DNA of 64,000 nucleotides from an uncultured Thermoguttaceae bacterium. Lineage in GTDB: Bacteria; Planctomycetota; Planctomycetia; Pirellulales; Thermoguttaceae. The notes below the pieces were generated by a model. The model worked only from the letters and a program-made list of their open reading frames with translations. It was not told the DNA's origin and ran no database searches. Numbering within the stretch: the first letter of the stretch is position 1; each line of letters begins with the position of its first letter. The stretch spans positions 243,968 to 307,967 of the forward strand of contig CALKER010000005.1 of NCBI GenBank assembly GCA_938084835.1, in the 5' to 3' direction. Below, one piece after another: positions 19,008 to 29,159 of the stretch. The position numbers and the translations under genes are program-made.

Positions 19008-19598
19008 CTACCGGCGCTGCAAGAGATCCGGCGGAACAAAGCAATGGTCCGCCACTTGGAAGGAAGACTCTACTTTGACAATAGCCCAGTCCTCTGGAAA
19101 GGTATGGAAGACTTGGACCAACATGGAGCGATTGCGAGTTTCCACATTGGCGTAACTTAGGGCAGGCAAGCGACCGTGACCCGGTCGGTCGAACTGACAA
19201 ACAAGTCCGCGATAATCGCCCACTGCCCACAATTCTTCCTGGAAAGCTTCGAGAACTTCCAAGCGGATAGGCTCCACCTGAAAGCGGTAGCGATAAAAGA
19301 CGCTTGTTCCCACAACAATTCGTTCACTACGAGTTCCGCGTAAACGATACTCTGCGTGTCTGCCCCGAGAAGGTAAAGTTTGCGTCAGTGGGCACGTCAC
19401 TTCGGTGAGGACAATATCGCGGAAACGCCACACAACGACGTGGCCGGCGGTAGTGATATGAACCGATCCCACGTAACCACCGCGCTCCACCTCCCTTGCC
19501 GCTACTACCTCGAACAGTTCGGGATGGAGCGCACGGGTGAACACATGGAAGGAGAATTCATCTACTCTTGGCCGGGATACTAATCGCTCGTAAAGCAC
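19008..19598 (-). CDS. DUF2617-like protein
   Basis: A soluble 196-residue protein without signal peptide or membrane segment. VDEFSFHVFTRALHPELFEVVAAREVERGGY followed by a strand pattern (VHITTAGHVVVWRFRDIVLTEV) resembles the DUF2617 family as I remember it; this assignment needs a profile search. The family has no established function. The start is a GTG at 19598 with GAGG about 9 bases upstream. The C-terminal half (FDRPGHGRLPALSYANVE) looks well structured. It is a single gene on the minus strand. Confidence 0.75.
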   Translation of the reverse strand: MLYERLVSRPRVDEFSFHVFTRALHPELFEVVAAREVERGGYVGSVHITTAGHVVVWRFRDIVLTEVTCPLTQTLPSRGRHAEYRLRGTRSERIVVGTSVFYRYRFQVEPIRLEVLEAFQEELWAVGDYRGLVCQFDRPGHGRLPALSYANVETRNRSMLVQVFHTFPEDWAIVKVESSFQVADHCFVPPDLLQRR

Positions 19599-20256
19599 CG
19601 TTTAGGCCTCACTACCGCGCGACACACAATGGTACTCCTCAAAAACGTAGCAACTGGGCTCAAAGATTACACCAAACCGGGGAATCTACTCCATACCCCC
19701 AATTATATCGAGTGAAGCAGGCTTTCACAAACACCCGTTTTCCGGGGAATCGCCCAGGATGGCCGTAGTGCGATCCTCGCTCGCTGAGCAATAGCTGTGC
19801 CGAGGCGACCCAAAAATTAATTTGCCGTACGACCCAACAAGTAGTTTGCCACTTGGCAATGTTTGGGGAACTTTTGGGGTCATTGCAGATATATGGTAAA
19901 CGAAACCTCGGCTGGCTGACCTTGAGAAGTTATTCCGGGGCTTGGCCGCTTCGGCTTTAAATCTTTAGTGATTTTCCAATTTGTAGGGGCTCGAGCGCGG
20001 CAGTTGCCGATCGCTGCCTGCGGAAATTTTGAATTTTCAGGAACCGTCAGAAGAACCGAAGAATTTTGCACCTTGCAAATCCCACGGCCGATGGTATATT
20101 TTATTCTGCATATGGGGGACGAAGACGCGTTGGAAGCCTTGCCCCGTGATCTCCGACGGAGTTCGGAAGACCAAACCCTTCGCGTCAGTGCCTGCGGTCG
20201 CGTTGCTTCTCGGCGTTTGAGCGTGTGGAGGCGGTGGCGGCGTGCGGGACGGAAGT
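19599..20256. other. Divergent spacer between the DUF2617-like and csp genes
   Basis: No gene supported. It includes the csp promoter region; no clear -10/-35 pair recognised. Confidence 0.4.
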
Positions 20257-20318
20257 GTCGGCCCCTGGTTAATCGGATGTGGCTTCTCGGTCCTCACCTG
20301 TCGGGGCCAGGGGGCGTG
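20257..20318 (+). promoter_or_regulatory. Structured 5' leader of the cold-shock gene
   Basis: CGGCCCCTGG (20259-20268) can pair with CCAGGGGGCG (20307-20316), nine of ten positions, about 55-110 bases upstream of the csp start. Long structured leaders that refold with temperature are known for csp mRNAs; here the stem is seen, the function inferred. Confidence 0.35.
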
Positions 20319-20368
20319 ACCGGAGGCTGGGTGTAATCGGTTCGTCTGTGTCTGTCGGGAGTTGTGTT

Positions 20369-20575
20369 ATGCCGCAGGGCACCATCAAAAAGTTGGTCGT
20401 GGACAAGGGTTTTGGTTTTATCGCAGGAGATCGCGGGAGAGGAGATCGATTCTTTCATCACTCCGCCGTCCAGGGGACAACGATCGAGCAGCTTCGCGTC
20501 GGTCAACGGGTGGAATATGACGAAGTAGATGGCCCCAAGGGACCGCGGGCGGAAAACGTCCGGCCCATCTCTTAG
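20369..20575 (+). CDS. Cold-shock domain protein
   Basis: A 68-residue single OB-fold nucleic-acid-binding protein. RNP1 is KGFGFIAG and RNP2 is FFHHSAV; the ending PKGPRAENVRPI is typical. Members bind single-stranded RNA or DNA and act as RNA chaperones. The ATG at 20369 gives the standard CspA start (MPQGTIKKL) with GGGAG upstream; the frame continues 30 codons upstream without family similarity. A possible folded leader precedes it. Confidence 0.93.
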   Translation: MPQGTIKKLVVDKGFGFIAGDRGRGDRFFHHSAVQGTTIEQLRVGQRVEYDEVDGPKGPRAENVRPIS

Positions 20576-20977
20576 CTGTTCGTCCAACCTGGTTCGATTA
20601 AATCTGCCAACCGCCTTCCGGAAGGAAGCGGGTGTCGGGAAAGTCCGTCCTTTACTAGGCTACGATTTGATCATCCCCAGTAATCCACCGGCAATTTCGG
20701 GCGAAAATTCTCAAATCACCTCGACCCAGGCTCGTATGTGTACCTACGGGCCTGGGTCTTGCCGACAAGCAGTAGACTTTGTGTCGCCCTCGAAGCTAAT
20801 CCTGTGAGACTCCGTCATCGACCATCTCGCAGTGCCGGGGTGGAGGCTGTATTGGTCGGTGGCTTCCGCTGGGTGAAAAGCGCTGCCCTACCAGGCTTGC
20901 AAGTGTTTTCTTGCCAGGTGTGGGAAGACAACTGTCTCGGTGTGCGCTTGCCACAGGTCCGGGGGTACCGTGGCCTT
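20576..20977. other. Convergent spacer after csp
   Basis: About 400 bp, no gene. The palindrome CCTTCCGGAAGG near 20623 followed by AAGCGGG recalls the SRP RNA loop but lacks the rest of the molecule. Confidence 0.4.
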
Positions 20978-22873
20978 TCACGGGCTGAATGTGGGCGCTA
21001 ACATAAATCCCTTTATAAACCAGCCGTCTTTTTCACTCCGGCCAAAAATGCCCACAAGGCCAAGGTGGCGGCGCACGATTTCGAAGTCCGGTAGCTTACT
21101 GCCGTCTATCCATGGCTTGCGGAAACCCTCGCCATCCTCTTCTGTCAAAAGAGTGTTGATAAATCGGCCGAGGAGGGACTCGCTTTCCGGCATTTTGCCC
21201 TGCCGAATCATCTCGTAAGTAGGTCGGTATCTCTTGTCGGCACGATAGAAAATCCTGAGACACTCTTCCTCGCCCCCAAGAGACCGGATGGTTTCATCCA
21301 CAATAAGCCAGTCCACACTTCGCACGAGCGTGTTGCGGACCTCTACCGGTCGCAAAAGCCGAATGAGAAATTCGTAGTGAGAGGCAATCAACAGATACCC
21401 TTTGGCTACCGTAATGGCAGCATTTGGCAGAAGTGGCGACCTGTCGACCTCTGAGGGCTCCGGCTCCGCAGCACGGCCGGGGAGCGTAGGCATTTCCAAC
21501 CGGACGGAACGTTTTGGTTCCTCCGGTTTTCGCACTGTCTCCCAGATAACCCATTCGCCAAACTGCCGACGCTCGATTTCCTTGTCGTTTTCCAATGTCT
21601 TTCGTAGAGCTTGGGCGACACGCTCGGGGTCGCGGGCCTCGATCGCAAACAGTACCCGCTCGCTTTGCGGCCCGATGGGCTCCTCGTAGGAGTTGATCAT
21701 CACAACCCGTTGACCAAGATGGGCAATAAGTTCCGAGCGGAGATCAATCTGCGGACCTTCCGGATCGTTTTTCAGACTGTCAAGCACATCCTCCCAAACG
21801 CCTTCCTCGCCCTCGCCAATAAACTGATCGAAAAGAGGCCCTACGTGCTCAAATGCTTCCTGGATATTGCAGGACAAACAGGTAATGCCGGCCACATCGC
21901 GTGGGACCCATTCTAGAGGGACAAGCTCTCGCGTGTTGGGAAAATTAAGCATCTTTGCCGACTTTTCAAGAGGCCCTGGAGCATAAATCATCATGCGATG
22001 CATTAACTGAAAGTCCCCCTCACCCACGTGCCATGTCCCTCCAATACCGCGGAGCGAATCGAAACCGGCGGCCCTCAGTCCCGCCACCCAGCTATCGCGA
22101 CGGCGTCGATCTGCCGGTACATAGCTGCGGATGGCCTCCAAGTATTCCATCGGTCGGATAAACCAGCGAATCTGGGTTGGCGAGGCAACATCGCTTTGGC
22201 AGCGCTCCACAATGGCACGATATACCTCATCCTGAGCTAATGTCGGCTGGCTGCCGCCGAGGTTGGCCACCACCAATTCCAGCGCTACCGAATCATCGGC
22301 GAGCAAGAGTGTATCCGATGTCAACACCCAAAGAATGGGTCGCCGCGGCGGACGGTCAGCCGCCTTGGTAAAAGTGAACACTGTCGCTTTGTGCCCGGCT
22401 ATTTCCACGCTGCTTTGCGTAGCCCCCTCCGCCCGAAGGGCCTCGGCACTTTTTGCCAATAAGGCTTGCACCTCTTTTGCACGAGAGCGCACATCCGCGG
22501 CAAGCACCGTGCCGAAGCGATCGGCTCCCAGCTGGATCATACCGATGGCAAGCTCGCCTGAAAGAATGGCGCGCACTTCCGCAGGGGTAATCCCGAGGCG
22601 ACGTTTGAAGCCGGTATGCCGCGACTGAAGCTGTTTTTGGAGATCTTCGCGGAAAGGTTTGAGGGCAGGATCCGCGAAGAGTTTTCCCAATTCAATGCGA
22701 TTCCAGCGTGCTTCTAATTCGTTCACGTTCGGTATTTGAATGAAGCCTACCGTCTGCGGCGGAAAAACGGAATCTGCGGGCAAGGAGGGCCGAGTGGAGG
22801 CGACGACACCCACGCCCTCAACCCGCGCACACACCGCACACAAAGTGACACATATCCACGTTGTGATCCGCAC
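20978..22873 (-). CDS. Large exported protein, DUF3352-like, function unknown
   Basis: About 631 residues. A signal peptide (TTWICVTLCAVCARVEG) is followed by PADSVFPPQTVGFIQIPNVNELEARWN, then repeated alpha/beta stretches with ELAIGMIQ, WVLTSDTLLLADD and GYLLIASHYEFL. The style (low cysteine, value-checking repeats, exported) resembles the DUF3352-type proteins common in Planctomycetes; I cannot assign a function. I chose GTG 22873 because GGAGAGAGG lies just upstream and the signal peptide follows directly; a GTG at 22903 would add 10 residues. It probably acts in the periplasm-like space. Confidence 0.8.
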   Translation of the reverse strand: MRITTWICVTLCAVCARVEGVGVVASTRPSLPADSVFPPQTVGFIQIPNVNELEARWNRIELGKLFADPALKPFREDLQKQLQSRHTGFKRRLGITPAEVRAILSGELAIGMIQLGADRFGTVLAADVRSRAKEVQALLAKSAEALRAEGATQSSVEIAGHKATVFTFTKAADRPPRRPILWVLTSDTLLLADDSVALELVVANLGGSQPTLAQDEVYRAIVERCQSDVASPTQIRWFIRPMEYLEAIRSYVPADRRRRDSWVAGLRAAGFDSLRGIGGTWHVGEGDFQLMHRMMIYAPGPLEKSAKMLNFPNTRELVPLEWVPRDVAGITCLSCNIQEAFEHVGPLFDQFIGEGEEGVWEDVLDSLKNDPEGPQIDLRSELIAHLGQRVVMINSYEEPIGPQSERVLFAIEARDPERVAQALRKTLENDKEIERRQFGEWVIWETVRKPEEPKRSVRLEMPTLPGRAAEPEPSEVDRSPLLPNAAITVAKGYLLIASHYEFLIRLLRPVEVRNTLVRSVDWLIVDETIRSLGGEEECLRIFYRADKRYRPTYEMIRQGKMPESESLLGRFINTLLTEEDGEGFRKPWIDGSKLPDFEIVRRHLGLVGIFGRSEKDGWFIKGFMLAPTFSP

Positions 22874-22903
22874 CAGTCCTCTCTCCAATAATAGTAAAGC
22901 CAC

Positions 22904-24433
22904 AGGTTTGTTTCACGTTCCCGACCACTATCTGATGGGGCAAAATAAAAATGGCCCCGCTGGTTACCACGCGTGTTTCGCGCTTCCGACGGGCAGCTCT
23001 GGGGAGATGGTCTGCTGGAGACCCTATGGGTTTTCCACGATTCCCGCCCCCCAACATTGATCGTTACCGCTGCCTACCGCCCCCCTACCCGACGCTCATG
23101 GGGGCATTAGCTAGCTTTCCGTGAGTGTACCAACGCCCCACCGGACGTGCTAGAGCGATCGAGTGACTCACCAAAAAAACCCGGCGACAGTGAAACCTTT
23201 CGTACTAGCAGAACATGATTGGGGGCGCAATCCTAGGCTGCAATTCCCAGCTACCAGTCCTTTCGGTCCGCCAGGGTAAAGAGTCGGTCGGTTACTCGGA
23301 AGTGGCAGCGATCTTGGCCGCAGCGTTTGGGTTGTTGGCTACCGGGACTCGAAAAACCCGAAGCCCCAACATTTCGCGCGGCCCATGAACTTCTCCAACC
23401 GGCTCAGACGATCTCACCATCCGCCGGCCAATGCAAAAGTGGCCCAAACCAAGTTCGGGAAGATCACTTGATGTAAAATTTTGTCTCCAGCGTGATAGCG
23501 AAGCGGCGCGGGATCGGCGGGGCTTCACACCCTCCCACCCTCGGGTTGCTGGTTAGATTTTTCGGTCGCGCTCTTATCGAAAACTAGCGCGTGCGAACCT
23601 CCATGATCAAGGGCGGGACAAGCCGAAAAAGGCGACAAGTTGAGACATACGAGTCGAAAGGCTGTAACTGTGACGGGGGCAGTTTCTCGGCCGTCGGAAA
23701 TTGTGCGGGCTATGCCCAGCGGAAAACCGATTCGCAAGTTGGTGTCCCTGTCCCTAACGAGGCCCCCGGGCGCCGTGACCTCTAAGAATATGTCGAAAAA
23801 CCGTGAAAAATTTCCTGACCACCGGGCGACGAGGTGCCTGAAGGTGGGAAGGGGGAAATTATCCAGGTCGGGATTATTGCAACAGCAAGCTTTTTGGGAA
23901 TAAGACTTGGGGCGAAGTTTTCTTCGTTTGGGCGAACTTCCTAGCTCCTTTCCGAAATTAAACTAGGCATTTCTCGGAATTAAAAAGGGCAGAAATGGAC
24001 TAACGTCTTTCCGTCAGGGCCCCGTCTGACGGCCCGGGCCTTGCTAGTCCGATCGGGAATGCAAATCTACGTACCCGTGCCACATCATGAGGAGCCTGAA
24101 CCCACCACTTGGTCCAAACAGAAACCCATCGGTCTTTTTCCCAAGTTGCAGAAAAGCTCGCCCCTCAAAAAAGGGCACAAAGTGACCGACCCCAACGGCA
24201 CTAGAAATTTCGATGAATAACTAAATGGACGATGCCGTCGGAGCCGGCAATTACTGCGCAAGCCCAGCGATCGCTTAAGCGGGCCCGTACGGCAGCCAAG
24301 GAAATCCAGTTCTCAAATCCCTCGGCGGCCGATATCCACGTGCCACGAGAAGCGACAAAGTCAGCCAAGCTGTTTAGACTAAAAATCGGTCGATCGGACC
24401 CCGCGTTTCGGAAAGCATCCAAACCGGGATCAT
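22904..24433. other. Long spacer, one strong hairpin
   Basis: About 1.5 kb with no credible gene. CCGTCAG (24011-24017) and CTGACGG (24026-24032) form a perfect 7-bp hairpin with an 8-base loop, followed by CCCGGGCC and no T-run. Nothing else recognised. Confidence 0.45.
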
Positions 24434-24607
24434 CTACGGCAAGGTGATAGCACCCGTCGGGCACACATCGACACACGCGCCGCAGTCGGCGCAGGTGTTC
24501 TCATCCACCTTTGCCTTACCATCGACGATCTCAATGGCACCCGTTGGGCAGGCCTCTTTGCAATCTCCGCACCCAGTGCACTTAGCGATATCAACGACTG
24601 CCGGCAT
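24434..24607 (-). CDS. 2x[4Fe-4S] ferredoxin
   Basis: A 57-residue clostridial-type ferredoxin. Two CxxCxxCxxxCP motifs are complete: [17 protein letters not shown] and [16 protein letters not shown]. It carries single electrons between redox enzymes in the cytoplasm. The ATG at 24607 has GAGGAGG 6 bases upstream; the frame is open 18 codons further upstream but those residues do not fit. It is monocistronic, flanked by 1.4-1.5 kb of apparently empty DNA on both sides, so its redox partner is not evident. Confidence 0.95.
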   Translation of the reverse strand: MPAVVDIAKCTGCGDCKEACPTGAIEIVDGKAKVDENTCADCGACVDVCPTGAITLP

Positions 24608-25985
24608 TTCTAGCCAACCTCCTCGTTTGTTATTGAACCACATAACCAGGTAGCCGAACACTCATTCCTGTGCGATCCTCTCCAGGGAGTGAAACCAGGG
24701 CAAATCCGAGTTGTATTCGCAATGGCTATCGCCGGGCCACGACCGGGAATTCGTCGGGAAGAAAACCGCGACTCTTCTTGCGTCAGAATCTCCTAGGCGG
24801 CTAGAAGCATCGTTACGGTGAAAAAACTCCGCCCGAACGGCAATTCCTCCATACCATTGCTGGCCTCGTGGCGACCTCCCGAACCGATCAACTAAATTGG
24901 CCGATTTCACGGTCCAACTGTCATTCCGCAATTCCGATTTTTCCGGTGATGTACGCCTCGCCCGGGAATATTTTTCAATTTTTGAGGGATTAACGCCCAT
25001 GGGTGCTCCAACATGGAAGGATCGGATCCTAGAGCACCCTGGCGCCGAGGGTCATATAAAGTGGCCGGTCCACCTGCAAGGATCGGATAGCAATATTGTC
25101 GACGTTTTGTCTAAAAATTTTCTCAGATCCTACAGAAATTTCTCACACTCCTCCTCAGTGATTATCTTTATGATCAAAATAAAGACTTGGTAAAGCACTC
25201 AAGTTGGTCCGGTCCCTGCGATTTGTGTCCGAGGTGAACGCCGGATTGTGTGGCATCTTCGCCAAAGCCAGAGCCCATACTCGGCTCTTGCGGCATAGGA
25301 GGATGCCCCCTTGTTCCGCAGGACCTAGGCCGGCCCAAAGATGTAACATGGGAACCTCAAGTATCGTAAAGCAATTATCTCAATTTCGCCAGGGGCAATT
25401 TTTTAATATTTATCCAAATTTAAAGCTGGAAAACATCTTTTTCAATTGCCCCCTTCAGCCACTTTATCATGAAGCCGGCGGGTCGCGAGCCTAATACGCA
25501 TGATGCTCGTAGCCAGCCTCTGCCAATTGGGTGACGGCTCAAAACACCCCACAGCTAGTCCGATATTGATGGTGGGGATTTAATCGGCTGGCTCCGTGAG
25601 GGGCTGCTCCCCTTCTTGGGTGTCCTCTCGCATCGTCACTTACGCAGCGATGACACGCGAAAGGTTGCTCCCCTGTTTTGCTGTCCTCTCCTTTGGCCGG
25701 GCAGCAAGGGAAAGTGACCCGTCTCGCTTCGGGAGTGCCGCCGGTGCGTGGGGCCATCCGTTGCGTGTACCCTGGCCGGCTGCAAGTGCACGATATTTCC
25801 CCTGACATGTCAGCACAGGTGCTTGGGACAAAAACCAGGGTATGAAAATATGCGATACCTTAGCCATGCTCCCCGGGTTTTTCAAGCCGGCGGCCCGCCG
25901 TGATGCGACACCCGGTGGAGCTCTCCGTGGCGACCAATCGTTCGACCTCCTGCGATGGCCAAAATTGGCCAAGTCCCAGAGGCCT
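24608..25985. other. Long spacer with a repeat pair and a GGGGCAATT inverted repeat
   Basis: About 1.4 kb, no gene. GGGGCAATT (25392-25400) and AATTGCCCC (25444-25452) form a perfect 9-bp inverted repeat in an AT-rich patch. Imperfect 28-bp copies lie at 25602-25629 and 25663-25690, both containing TGCTCCCC and TGTCCTCTC, 61 bp apart. Confidence 0.5.
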
Positions 25986-27632
25986 TCACTGGTCAATCCA
26001 GCCGAGATAGAAAAGCCAGTCGTAGATCCAGGGATGAACCCAGGGATTCCACGTGGGATAGTGGGCTGACAAAGCCGAAAGCCCTGCCAGCACGAGGCAG
26101 ACGATCCAGCCCCAAGGGCTCCGGCCCAAAATTTCGACGGTGGGGAGCATCGCGACAAGCCACAGTGGCGTCAGCCAAAAGGCCCACCGAAAGGCACTGG
26201 CCATGCCCCCGTAGTTGCGATCCATTTGCGGCCGGCTCAGATAAAAGCCGATACACACCACGCTAACAACCAGGATTAGCGTCAACACCACGCGAAGTCG
26301 TGGATCCTTGCCGCGAGCGATCCCTAGGAAAAAGCCCCCTAGAGCAAGAATCCATATGGGTGTTAACGAAAAAATCCCTCGATGTCCCACCAGCACATGG
26401 AAAGCATAAACCCAGGGATTAGGTTCTCCGCGATCGATTCCCACGGGATTGGTCCAGTAGCTCTGGATCACCCGACCTTGGCGTTCATAAGTGAAAATAT
26501 ACCAATTGTCAGCAGGGTTGGTGGCGCTGCGATGCATGTACGGTGGCCGAAGCGAGCGATGGGCGATCCAGTTGGTGCCAAAGTAAAATATGGCCACCAG
26601 CAAAAAGGCTGGTACAAATCCAGCCATAAACAGGCGTACGCGGGGGAGAAGTCCTGGGTCGATAGCTCCGGAGGGAACATGGGCCCGGTCGACTGCCGGA
26701 TTTTTTCCCGAAGGGGGTGTTGCCGGTCGGAAGAATTTCGGCCCTCCCAGTCGGAAAGGGACTACTAGTAGGAAAACGGTTGCTGCCGTCAAGGCAAGTG
26801 CCGGCATCTCACAGGCAGCCACCAGGCCGCTGGCCACACCGCTCATGGCGTACATTGACCGGGTTAGCCGGCCATCGCAAAAAATCCGGCACACACAAAA
26901 GACTGTGGCCGCGGCTGCCACCGCTGCTGGAAGATGATTGTTGAAAGTTACCGCAAAGGTGGTAACAAACGTCGCGAAACATCCCACAGCAAAAGTAAAC
27001 ACGCGGGCGTGATCCGCGGCTCCCCACCTTTCCACCAGCCGATATAGTATCCAGAAGTATGCAACAAGTAAGCTGCCATTGAAGAGAAAAATTAGGAGAC
27101 GACCTACCAAATAGGGATTTTGCCCTAGTGAAAGTCCGAACCAGTGATAAAACGGCCAGTATAGAGCTGCCATGAGCGTGGCCAGAAACGGCGGCTTGCT
27201 GGAGTAAAGATGCCCGTGGTGTTTGACCATGTCGATTGTGTCCCACAGGGGGTCTTGGATCACCCGGTCGATGGCGTAGGGAGCTCCGGGCACGCGCATG
27301 TCGGGTTCCACCAGCGCGCGGACTGTGGCCCAGCGGCTGCGGTCATTGGCGCTGAGGAACGGCCGACAAAGCAACGCCTGTTGATAGAGTTTGGCCTCGT
27401 AATCGGTCGTGGCTTTCTCGATCTCCGCCGGCGGCAGTCCCTTTTGAGCAAGCTGGGTCCGGTATCTTTCCAACTCGCGCGGGATCTGCCGAAGGCGCGA
27501 TTCTTGAAGTGCCCGGCGATCTACCGAATCGACCGCCATAATCCGTCCGGTTACCGCCCCAAGGGCCAGGGCGGCTAAAAGAGCATAAATGCGATGGCGG
27601 ATCATCTGCGCCGAATCGTCATTCACCCGCAT
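25986..27632 (-). CDS. Multi-pass membrane protein, probable GT-C-type glycosyltransferase
   Basis: 548 residues with about 10-11 membrane segments. An N-terminal anchor (IYALLAALALGAVTG) is followed by a charged, probably external stretch (about 36-100), then HHGHLYSSKPPFLATLMAALYWPFYHWFGLSLG, the NNHLPAAVAAAA segment, and a late loop NPADNWYIFTYERQGRVIQSYW. The layout recalls lipid-linked-sugar-dependent GT-C transferases (PMT/ArnT style), but the diagnostic acidic motif after the first membrane segment is not clear. The neighbouring DPM1/ArnC-like transferase and flippase-like gene support a role in cell-surface glycosylation. The ATG at 27632 has AAGGGAAG upstream. Confidence 0.75.
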   Translation of the reverse strand: MRVNDDSAQMIRHRIYALLAALALGAVTGRIMAVDSVDRRALQESRLRQIPRELERYRTQLAQKGLPPAEIEKATTDYEAKLYQQALLCRPFLSANDRSRWATVRALVEPDMRVPGAPYAIDRVIQDPLWDTIDMVKHHGHLYSSKPPFLATLMAALYWPFYHWFGLSLGQNPYLVGRLLIFLFNGSLLVAYFWILYRLVERWGAADHARVFTFAVGCFATFVTTFAVTFNNHLPAAVAAAATVFCVCRIFCDGRLTRSMYAMSGVASGLVAACEMPALALTAATVFLLVVPFRLGGPKFFRPATPPSGKNPAVDRAHVPSGAIDPGLLPRVRLFMAGFVPAFLLVAIFYFGTNWIAHRSLRPPYMHRSATNPADNWYIFTYERQGRVIQSYWTNPVGIDRGEPNPWVYAFHVLVGHRGIFSLTPIWILALGGFFLGIARGKDPRLRVVLTLILVVSVVCIGFYLSRPQMDRNYGGMASAFRWAFWLTPLWLVAMLPTVEILGRSPWGWIVCLVLAGLSALSAHYPTWNPWVHPWIYDWLFYLGWIDQ

Positions 27633-27980
27633 CAGAACTTCCCTTAGTCAACGTTTGGTTAGTTAGCAGCTTTGATTGACAGGTGCTTTCGTGCTGTCGC
27701 TTTCCCTGCTTCATGTTGACAAATCGGCTGATCTCCCAGCCGCTTGGCGCGGAAATTCTGGGAACTCAGGCCGAGATCCACCCGCAGGGCTGCCTTAAGC
27801 CGGGCAGAGTGTCGCCTTATCCCACAAATTTGGTCGGCATAGACACCTACTTCGCGGGGGATGATGCAGGCAAACCCTGGAACTTCGAGCTCAGGGTCGC
27901 TCAATAAGTGCTGGCCGCAACTTTTCCGCTGAGTCTGCCCTCTAAAGTTAGCACAAAGCTGGCAACCAAGCTCGCTACGG
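27633..27980. other. Spacer within the glycosylation group
   Basis: About 350 bp, no gene and no clear terminator. Confidence 0.35.
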
Positions 27981-29033
27981 TCAGTGCGCGACGGGATTAT
28001 TCATGGAGGGCCGGTCACCAGTGCTCTGGCGGGTCTGATTTTCCTCATCGGGAGGGTTTGGGGCCTCTCCGCCTACTGTTTCCGCCATGCAGAAAGGTCG
28101 GCGCTCTCGCGAGTGGTAAGCGACCACCAGTTCTGCTAGGAGTCCCATTGAGATCAATTGCACCCCAAGCAGAAGCAGCGCAAGGGAATAAAGCACGATA
28201 GGTCGATCGTGCAAATGGAGCGGCTCTAATCCCGGCAACGTGCGACTCAGAACCCACAGGACAGCCATTCCTACCAGCACGACGAACCCCAATCCAAAGG
28301 CGATTGCGCCGATACCGCCCAAAAGATGCTGCGGCCGTTGACCAAAACCGGTCAGAAAAGTGACCGTGAGCAGATCCAAAGCCCCCTTGATAAGCCGAGA
28401 GCTCCCAAATTTGGATTGGCCATAAAGTCGCGGACGATGATGGATTTCGATCTCCCCGCAGCGGAAACCCCGAGCGCCGGCCAGCACGGGCACAAAGCGA
28501 TGGAGCTCCCCGTAAAGTTGGATCTCATTTAGCACTTCCCGCCGATAACACTTCATTCCACAATTGTGGTCATGGAGTTTTACACCCGTGATTTTACTGA
28601 CCCACCAATTGAAGATTCGGGAGGCTAGGACTTTGTGCCAGGGGTCATGCCGGACCCGTTTCCAGCCGCTGACCACGTCCAACTTTTGGTTCTCGAGCGC
28701 GGCGAGAAATCGTGGGATTTCTGCCGGATCATCTTGAAGGTCGGCATCCAAGGTCATGACGATGGGATGGCGGACGGCCGCGAAACCAGCCGACAAAGCT
28801 GCTGCTTTCCCAAAATTGCGACGAAAGCGGATCCCTCGCACGCGGGGGTCTTCCTTGGCCAATTCGCAGATCACCTCCCACGAGCCATCGGTCGATCCGT
28901 CATCGATAAAGATGAATTCCATTTCCAGTTCGTGAGTTTTCGCCACTGCTGCCAGTTCGCTATGAAGCTGGCGGAGACTGGGCCTTTCGTTATAAACCGG
29001 AAGCACCACAGAAATTGGCGGAGTGCCTCTCAT
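27981..29033 (-). CDS. GT2 polyprenyl-phosphate glycosyltransferase (DPM1/ArnC/GtrB type)
   Basis: 350 residues. The GT2 domain shows ISVVLPVYNERPSL, FIDDGSTDGSW, RNFGKAAALSAGF, the DXD-type TLDADLQDDPAEIP and HDHNCGMKCYRREVL; two C-terminal membrane helices follow (about 240-320) and then a hydrophilic tail. Family members move a sugar from a nucleotide donor to polyprenyl phosphate on the inner face of the membrane. Downstream is a GT-C-like protein that could use the product, and upstream a flippase-like protein. The ATG at 29033 has GGGAGGAG upstream. Confidence 0.92.
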   Translation of the reverse strand: MRGTPPISVVLPVYNERPSLRQLHSELAAVAKTHELEMEFIFIDDGSTDGSWEVICELAKEDPRVRGIRFRRNFGKAAALSAGFAAVRHPIVMTLDADLQDDPAEIPRFLAALENQKLDVVSGWKRVRHDPWHKVLASRIFNWWVSKITGVKLHDHNCGMKCYRREVLNEIQLYGELHRFVPVLAGARGFRCGEIEIHHRPRLYGQSKFGSSRLIKGALDLLTVTFLTGFGQRPQHLLGGIGAIAFGLGFVVLVGMAVLWVLSRTLPGLEPLHLHDRPIVLYSLALLLLGVQLISMGLLAELVVAYHSRERRPFCMAETVGGEAPNPPDEENQTRQSTGDRPSMNNPVAH

Positions 29034-29159
29034 GGGGGATCTCCTCCCTGGTGGTTAACTCCAAACCCCCAACGTGCCGTTTTTTGCATGCGGTTTACGG
29101 GCTTTGCCGATAGTTCCGGCGCTCCACAGTGTGCCGAATGTCCGCCGACTGACAGTCCC

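Noticed and set aside
20612..20650. SRP RNA-like CCGGAAGGAAGC
   Set aside because: Only the tip sequence is similar; the GGTCAGG side and stem are absent, and the similarity arises from a palindrome.
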